A stretch of DNA of 64,000 bases from Mucilaginibacter straminoryzae (GTDB lineage: Bacteria; Bacteroidota; Bacteroidia; Sphingobacteriales; Sphingobacteriaceae), in contig NZ_JALJEJ010000011.1 of assembly GCF_022953055.1 (NCBI RefSeq), positions 78,371 through 142,370 on the forward strand, in the 5' to 3' direction. The translations under genes and the position numbers were made by a program. Positions 58,904 through 64,000 of this stretch are shown piece by piece (position 1 is the first letter of the stretch; each line of letters starts with the position of its first letter). The notes under the pieces are model-generated. The model was not told the origin of the DNA. It was given only the letters and a program-made list of their open reading frames with translations, and did no database searches.

Positions 58904-61441
58904 ATGAAACGTATAGTTTTACTTTTTGCAATTTTTTGTTCTGTAATTTCGGCGAAGGCGCAGATGGGACTGGGCGGCGGTTCTACCGTTACGGGCCGTA
59001 TTTCCGGAACAGTTATAGATTCTATTTCAGGCAAGCCGCTTGACTATGCCACCGTTAGCTTAATGCGCAGCGGCGGCAAAGTGCCTCTTAACGGCGTGTT
59101 GACCGACGGAAAGGGATCATTCAAAATTGATAACATTAAACCAGGTAATTATAAGCTACTGATCACTTACATTGGTTATCCCACCAAAACCATTGATCCG
59201 GTAACGACTACCCCTTCTAAACCAGATAAAAACGTAGGTACAGTTATTGTAGCGCCAAGTGCTAAATCTTTAAAAGAGGTGGTAATAGCAGGACAAGCGC
59301 CTGTTGTTGAGAACAAGATTGACAAAATCGTTTACAACGCAGAGAAAGACCTGACAAGCACCGGCGGTAATGCAACAGACGTTTTGCGTAAAGTGCCTTT
59401 GGTTTCTGTTGATATTGACGGTAATCCTTCGCTTCGTGGTGACCAGAACGTACGCGTTTTAATTAACGGTAAACCTTCAGGGGCATTATCAACCAGCCTG
59501 GCTGATGTATTGAAAACTATCCCTGCAGACCAGATCAAGAACATCGAGGTAATTACTTCACCGTCTGCTAAATATGATGCAGAAGGTTCTGGTGGTATCA
59601 TCAACATCATCACCAAAAGCCGCGACGTTTCTGGCCTTAACGGTTCTGTTTCCGGCGGTATTGGTACACGCCAGAACAATGGTAACGTTAATCTTAACTA
59701 CAAACACAACCGTTTTGCTTTAAGCGGTAACGTAGGTACCAACTTTGCGTGGCCGCAAACTGCGCTGGTAGATTTTAACAGTACCATCGGTTCCCTGGTT
59801 CGTACACAGGAAGCCACTTCAAAAACCAAACGCCAGGGCGTGATCGGTTCTGTTAACGGCAGTTATGACTTTAACGAATATAACAGCATTACCAGTAGTT
59901 TAAGATTAAACAGCGGCGGTATGCGTAACGATGGTACTTCTATCAATACCAACACCAGTTTTACCCCGGCTACTTATAACAGCACCAACTATTCAAAAGC
60001 GCAATTTGGCGGTTTTGACTGGAACGCGGGTTATACCCACAAGTTTAAAAAGAAAGACGAGCAATTGGATATTGCCGGTCAGTGGAGCCATAGCACCATC
60101 AACCAGGATTATAACACCATGTTTTATAATGTAGCAGCAGCTAACGTTAGCAAAACACCTAACCAGATGGGCAGCAACGATGGTAAAAACGACGAGTATA
60201 CCATCCAGGCAGATTATGCTTTGCCTGTTACCGACAAATTTAAGATCGAGACTGGTGGTAAAGGTATCTTCCGTAAACTGAGCAGTAATTCTGATGTGTT
60301 CAGACAGCCGGGCAATACAGGTCCCTTCCTGCCGAACGATACGGCTTCTTACCTGTATGATTATAACCAGAATGTATATGCAGGTTACACCGTGTTAAGC
60401 TATACGCTGCCTAAAGGTTACTCTATCCAGGCAGGTGCCCGTGTAGAGAATACCGATATTAAAGGTAACCCACAGAACAGCATACAAAATAGCCTGACAC
60501 CGTTTACCAACTCTTACACCACGTTTGTGCCAAGCTTTATTATTTCTAAAAGCCTTACTGCAACACAAACTTTAAAGTTGACTTATAACAAACGTATCCA
60601 GCGCCCAAGCCTGCAGTTCCTGAATCCGTTCATTAACCGTGCAAACCAGGATAACCAGACCCAGGGTAACCCTAACCTGGCGCCGGAAGTAACTCAGAGT
60701 GTAGAGTTAGGCTATACTACCTTTATCGGCAGCTCGGTGATCAACCTGTCTACTTACTACCGTTATACTGATGGCCTGATCGAAGGTATTATTTCAACCA
60801 TACAGGATCCGGATCAGCAAAACCGTACTGTAACCCGTACCACTTACCGTAACATCGGTACCAATAAATCAGTAGGTGCAAGTTTCTTCGGTTCTGTTAA
60901 CCCGATCAAGATTTTAACTATCCGCGGTAGTATCAACGGTTATACCTACCACCCTACAACTACCAATGCTGCCCTGGCCGCTCAGCAAAGCAGTACCGGT
61001 ACATACTTTAACTACAATGCCTTCTTAAGCGCCAGTTTAACTTTGCCTAAAGGTTTGGCTGTTGAAGGTTTTGGAGTATTCAACTCGCCTCGCCGTACCA
61101 TCCAGGGTACTAACCCGGCATTCAACCTGTTTGGTTTTGGGTTGAAGAAAGAGGTAATTGCCAAAAAACTGACATTAGGTTTGAATGCCCTGTCTCCATT
61201 CCAGAAATACCTGCACCTGGATACCAAAACAGCTGGTCAGAACTTCTCACAAACACAGAATATTTCTTATCCGCTACGCTCGTTCGGCGTATCATTTACC
61301 TATAACTTCGGTAAGATTACTTACGGACAGCAGAACCAGAAAAAGGTGATCAATAATGACGACTTGAAACAAGGCGATCAGAATGGTGGCATGGGCGGTG
61401 GCGCTGGTGCAGGCACTGGCGGTCCAAGCGGCGGCAGATAA
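58904..61441 (+). CDS. Outer-membrane TonB-receptor-like beta-barrel protein
   Basis: 845 residues: signal peptide (1-20), CarboxypepD_reg-like domain (about 30-110: GTVIDSISGKPLDYATVSLMR), plug domain (about 130-235: TDVLRKVPLVSVDIDGNPSLRG), then a long outer-membrane barrel ending in a Gly-rich tail. Same family as the truncated gene at the window start. The barrel shares the LNPFINRAN.....GNPNLAPE pattern. Ligand unknown; not paired with a SusD-like gene here. Confidence 0.92.
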   Translation: MKRIVLLFAIFCSVISAKAQMGLGGGSTVTGRISGTVIDSISGKPLDYATVSLMRSGGKVPLNGVLTDGKGSFKIDNIKPGNYKLLITYIGYPTKTIDPVTTTPSKPDKNVGTVIVAPSAKSLKEVVIAGQAPVVENKIDKIVYNAEKDLTSTGGNATDVLRKVPLVSVDIDGNPSLRGDQNVRVLINGKPSGALSTSLADVLKTIPADQIKNIEVITSPSAKYDAEGSGGIINIITKSRDVSGLNGSVSGGIGTRQNNGNVNLNYKHNRFALSGNVGTNFAWPQTALVDFNSTIGSLVRTQEATSKTKRQGVIGSVNGSYDFNEYNSITSSLRLNSGGMRNDGTSINTNTSFTPATYNSTNYSKAQFGGFDWNAGYTHKFKKKDEQLDIAGQWSHSTINQDYNTMFYNVAAANVSKTPNQMGSNDGKNDEYTIQADYALPVTDKFKIETGGKGIFRKLSSNSDVFRQPGNTGPFLPNDTASYLYDYNQNVYAGYTVLSYTLPKGYSIQAGARVENTDIKGNPQNSIQNSLTPFTNSYTTFVPSFIISKSLTATQTLKLTYNKRIQRPSLQFLNPFINRANQDNQTQGNPNLAPEVTQSVELGYTTFIGSSVINLSTYYRYTDGLIEGIISTIQDPDQQNRTVTRTTYRNIGTNKSVGASFFGSVNPIKILTIRGSINGYTYHPTTTNAALAAQQSSTGTYFNYNAFLSASLTLPKGLAVEGFGVFNSPRRTIQGTNPAFNLFGFGLKKEVIAKKLTLGLNALSPFQKYLHLDTKTAGQNFSQTQNISYPLRSFGVSFTYNFGKITYGQQNQKKVINNDDLKQGDQNGGMGGGAGAGTGGPSGGR

Positions 61442-61474
61442 TATTAACGGGGCTTCAAGCTAAAACCTTATTCC

Positions 61475-61507
61475 AAGCCATCCCTTCAAAAAAGGGGTGG
61501 CTTTTCT
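61475..61507. terminator. Bidirectional-looking terminator
   Basis: AAGCCATCCC pairs with GGGGTGGCTT (one T-G wobble) around nine bases, followed by T residues. Serves the barrel gene on plus and lies at the end of the MutS-like gene on minus. Confidence 0.8.
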
Positions 61508-61510
61508 ATT

Positions 61511-63328
61511 TTAATCCAGTGCAGTGGTGTCGATACCGATTCTTTTTAGCAGTAGTAACGCGTTAAAGGTTTTGCATTCGCCGGGCTTTAATTTGTAATC
61601 AAACAGCATTTCATCATCTTTTACCTCGATGTCGAAATAGAAATTGCGGACATAGCCCGGATATTTTTGCTCCAGTTGGGCCAATTGCAAATCGTGCGTG
61701 GCAACAAGGCCAACACCCTGATGGCTGATCAGGTTTTCTATCACTGCTTTGGAACCAAGGTATTTGTCGGTCGAGTTGGTGCCGCGCAGCATTTCATCTA
61801 CCAGGAAAAATATTTTTTCGTCGCCCTGTACGGCATTCAACAGCATCTGCAGCCGGTCAAGCTCTGCTTTAAATGTAGAGGTACTTTCATTTAAAGAATC
61901 TTTGATGCGCATATAAGTGAAGAGGCTGATCACTGAAACTTCCATCTCTGCAGCACAAGCCGGTGCGCCGGCTAATGCCAATACGGTATTAATGCCGAGA
62001 GTCCGCAAGAACGTACTTTTCCCGGCCATATTCGAACCGGTAATGATATCAATGCCAAAGGTATCCGCCATCAGGTAATCGTTGGCAACCCTGGTGGTTT
62101 CGTCTATCAGCGGGTGGGCGATTGCCGCGGCAGTCAGCGTATATCCGTTTCCGACGGCTATTTGGGGGAAACACCACTCAGGGTAGTTGATGTGTAGACT
62201 GGTCAGGCTTATTAATGCTTCGAACTCGCTCACCACCTCGAAAGCCTTTTCAAAATCGTGCTGGTATTGTCGTTTCCAGTTTTCGATGGCAATGATCTGG
62301 CGGATGTCCCACAATAAAAAAGCGTTCAGGAAAAAGCCGACCAGCATATTCAATCGGTAGTTGAACTTGTCAATAAGCCGGTACAATTGCTTTATCTTGG
62401 CAGAAGTGGTTAAGCCATGCCCCGAGCTTACTTCTTCAGAAAGCTGTTTGTTCAGCGGGGCGCCCCAGGGTTCGTTTTCTATCCGCTCAAATACAGCAGC
62501 ATAGTTATTTAAGGTCTCCGCCATTTTATCTGAAGACAGGCTTACCTGCTGTATAAATTTTATACGTGAGCCTACCAGGGCCACATTACCCAACCCTACA
62601 AGCGCCACTACTGATCCTAATGGATAGAAGAACGACAAGCCAATCAGCCCGAGCATCACCAGTGGTGCAACTTTACTGTAGACCGTGAGCCATTTTTCTC
62701 CGGGTAGGTTCAGCGGAGTTTGCAGGTACCGCAGAAATTGCTTTAACTGGTCTGTTTGTTCGTTTTTATTAAAGAGCAGCAAAGCTTGAACGTCCAGCTT
62801 CCAGTCGTTTTTAGCGGCCAATTCTTTAATCGCATCCTGCCGGGCAATAATCGTATCGCGGTCGGCGGCTTTTTGAAGCCATGCGGAAAGGGTTTGGTTA
62901 CCGCGGTAGGTGGCAGCCCGGTTAACTAACTGATAAAGCGAGCGCGAACCAAAAATATCCAGATCCGAAGTATAGAAGTGCTTTTCATCATAAAACTGGC
63001 TTCCGTTTGAATAGATGTTACCGCGGTTAGCCATACTGTCCACCTCGTTCATATTAACCGCTTTCAGCGCGGCGAAATATTTCTTTTGCTGCTCAAATAG
63101 GCTTTGCTTCTTCACCAGCCAGGCGAACGCAAGGCCGAGTACGACGAAGCTTAGGGCGAAAAAGAGCAGGTCGCCCCATTTTACAGCATAGTACACAGAA
63201 GCCAGCAGCAACAGGAAATCAATAAGCCGAAACACCGAATAAAGATTAACCTGGCGTTCATACTTGTTAAACTGTTGGCTCGCTTCGGCAGCGTTGGACT
63301 GGTACTGATCGATGATTTTTTCTTGCAT
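61511..63328 (-). CDS. MutS-like ATPase with N-terminal membrane segments
   Basis: 605 residues from ATG 63328; a TTG 18 bases upstream is less likely. The N-terminal part holds two hydrophobic helices (about 30-75) and another pair around 210-260, followed by the MutS domain V ATPase: Walker A GSNMAGKSTFL, Walker B FLVDEMLRGTNSTD and ATHDLQLA. It lacks MutS mismatch-binding domains. A family of membrane-associated MutS homologues of unknown role in Bacteroidota. Confidence 0.88.
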   Translation of the reverse strand: MQEKIIDQYQSNAAEASQQFNKYERQVNLYSVFRLIDFLLLLASVYYAVKWGDLLFFALSFVVLGLAFAWLVKKQSLFEQQKKYFAALKAVNMNEVDSMANRGNIYSNGSQFYDEKHFYTSDLDIFGSRSLYQLVNRAATYRGNQTLSAWLQKAADRDTIIARQDAIKELAAKNDWKLDVQALLLFNKNEQTDQLKQFLRYLQTPLNLPGEKWLTVYSKVAPLVMLGLIGLSFFYPLGSVVALVGLGNVALVGSRIKFIQQVSLSSDKMAETLNNYAAVFERIENEPWGAPLNKQLSEEVSSGHGLTTSAKIKQLYRLIDKFNYRLNMLVGFFLNAFLLWDIRQIIAIENWKRQYQHDFEKAFEVVSEFEALISLTSLHINYPEWCFPQIAVGNGYTLTAAAIAHPLIDETTRVANDYLMADTFGIDIITGSNMAGKSTFLRTLGINTVLALAGAPACAAEMEVSVISLFTYMRIKDSLNESTSTFKAELDRLQMLLNAVQGDEKIFFLVDEMLRGTNSTDKYLGSKAVIENLISHQGVGLVATHDLQLAQLEQKYPGYVRNFYFDIEVKDDEMLFDYKLKPGECKTFNALLLLKRIGIDTTALD

Positions 63329-63395
63329 GGCAGAGGTTGGGCACAAATTAAAGTATTTGCGTTAATCATTTATCCGTTTCGCGTTAATTTGCATT

Positions 63396-63869
63396 ATGAA
63401 AGTAACGCTGCTTACGGTTGGTAAAACGGAAGACAACTACCTGAAGGAAGGGATTGAAAAGTACCTGAAAAGGCTTAAACATTATGTGAAGGTAGAAGTG
63501 GTGGAATTGCCCGAACTTAAAAATACCAAGGCCTTGTCAGAAGATCAGCAGAAAAGTAAAGAAGCAGAGCTGATTCTAAAAAAGGTGACGGTAACCGACT
63601 TCCTGGTGCTGCTGGATGAAAAAGGCCTGGAGCTGACTTCGCCGCAGTTTGCCGCTTACCTGGATAAAAAAGCATTGGGTTCTGTGCAGCATGTGGTGTT
63701 TGTGATTGGCGGCCCTTACGGTTTTGATGACGAGGTTTATCGTAGAGCGAATGATAAACTATCGCTTTCGCGGATGACGTTCTCGCATCAGATGGTACGC
63801 CTGTTTTTTGTAGAGCAATTGTACCGCGCGTATACGATTATAAAAGGCGAGCCCTATCATCATCAATAA
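63396..63869 (+). CDS. rlmH: 23S rRNA (pseudouridine1915-N3) methyltransferase
   Basis: 157 residues, SPOUT fold. Family marks: MKVTLLTVGKTEDNYLKEGIEKYLKRL, LLDEKGLELTSPQFA, FVIGGPYGFDDEV (SAM-binding knot) and SLSRMTFSHQMVRLFFVEQLYRAYTIIKGEPYHH. Methylates the pseudouridine at 1915 of helix 69. Divergent from the MutS-like gene with a 67-base gap. The last 131 bases of the window after it show no gene. Confidence 0.97.
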   Translation: MKVTLLTVGKTEDNYLKEGIEKYLKRLKHYVKVEVVELPELKNTKALSEDQQKSKEAELILKKVTVTDFLVLLDEKGLELTSPQFAAYLDKKALGSVQHVVFVIGGPYGFDDEVYRRANDKLSLSRMTFSHQMVRLFFVEQLYRAYTIIKGEPYHHQ

Positions 63870-64000
63870 CAATAAATGTGTAATAGCCACAACTTGATCT
63901 GACAGTTGGTAGGTTTTAAAAGTTGTCAGATGGGTTCTGTGAATATAGCTTATTTTGTGCAAACCCGGCTGACGCAGCTTTTATCTCATCACTTTGTGGG

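Noticed and set aside
63870..64000. Start of another gene at the right edge
   Set aside because: No open frame with recognisable content is visible in the last 131 bases.

Overview
The window is a chromosomal segment of a Bacteroidota bacterium, most likely Sphingobacteriaceae (Mucilaginibacter/Pedobacter-like). Signs of this are SusC/TonB-type beta-barrel proteins with carboxypeptidase-like regulatory domains, promoters of the TTTG-N19-TANNTTTG type, FtsX-type permeases of the lineage-specific ~790-residue form, and a scarcity of Shine-Dalgarno sequences. The assignment is by recognition of families, not by database search.

Layout. (1) 1-7.8 kb: the 3' part of an outer-membrane barrel gene, an Spx/ArsC-like protein, an M1 metallopeptidase, and an overlapping trio of an Lgt-like membrane protein, a tetraether-synthase-like radical SAM enzyme and a small membrane protein. 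(2) 8.1-11.8 kb: the str operon (rpsL, rpsG, fusA) plus rpsJ, closed by an intrinsic terminator. (3) 11.8-24.3 kb: about 12.5 kb of unrelated genes separating rpsJ from rplC. They include an AT-rich gene pair, an ABC permease, a fungal-type prephenate dehydrogenase, a DUF433/DUF5615 toxin-antitoxin-like pair, a second M1 peptidase, and a cNMP-domain histidine kinase next to a response-regulator/thioredoxin-reductase fusion. (4) 24.5-40.1 kb: the rest of the S10, spc and alpha operons (rplC to rplQ, with secY, map, infA, rpoA), restarted from a promoter with exact Bacteroidota consensus spacing. (5) 40-46.8 kb: TRIC channel, serine hydrolase, a REP-associated tyrosine transposase with flanking REP hairpins, dnaK with a sigma-54-like promoter, a small YodC-like protein and a TMEM175-like channel. 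(6) 46.8-64 kb: GH31 glucosidase, nucleotidyltransferase, M42 peptidase, GNAT, carboxyl transferase, a beta-carbonic anhydrase / YoaK / beta-carbonic anhydrase cluster, P5C dehydrogenase, a second outer-membrane barrel protein, a MutS-like ATPase and rlmH.

The most unusual signal is not a gene. Many gaps between co-directional genes, above all inside the ribosomal operons, hold a tract of 7- or 8-base tandem units starting within about 0-15 bases of a stop codon, and in most cases a second tract of complementary units before the next gene. The unit differs between loci (AGATNTG, GTTATTGA, GTTGGAAA, ATTTCGG, AAGANNC, TCATTAG) but the layout is the same. These would fold into long imperfect hairpins joining one stop to the next start. 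Several r-protein genes also have compact stem structures in their leaders, suggesting autogenous control.

No rRNA, tRNA, CRISPR array, prophage or integrase was recognised.
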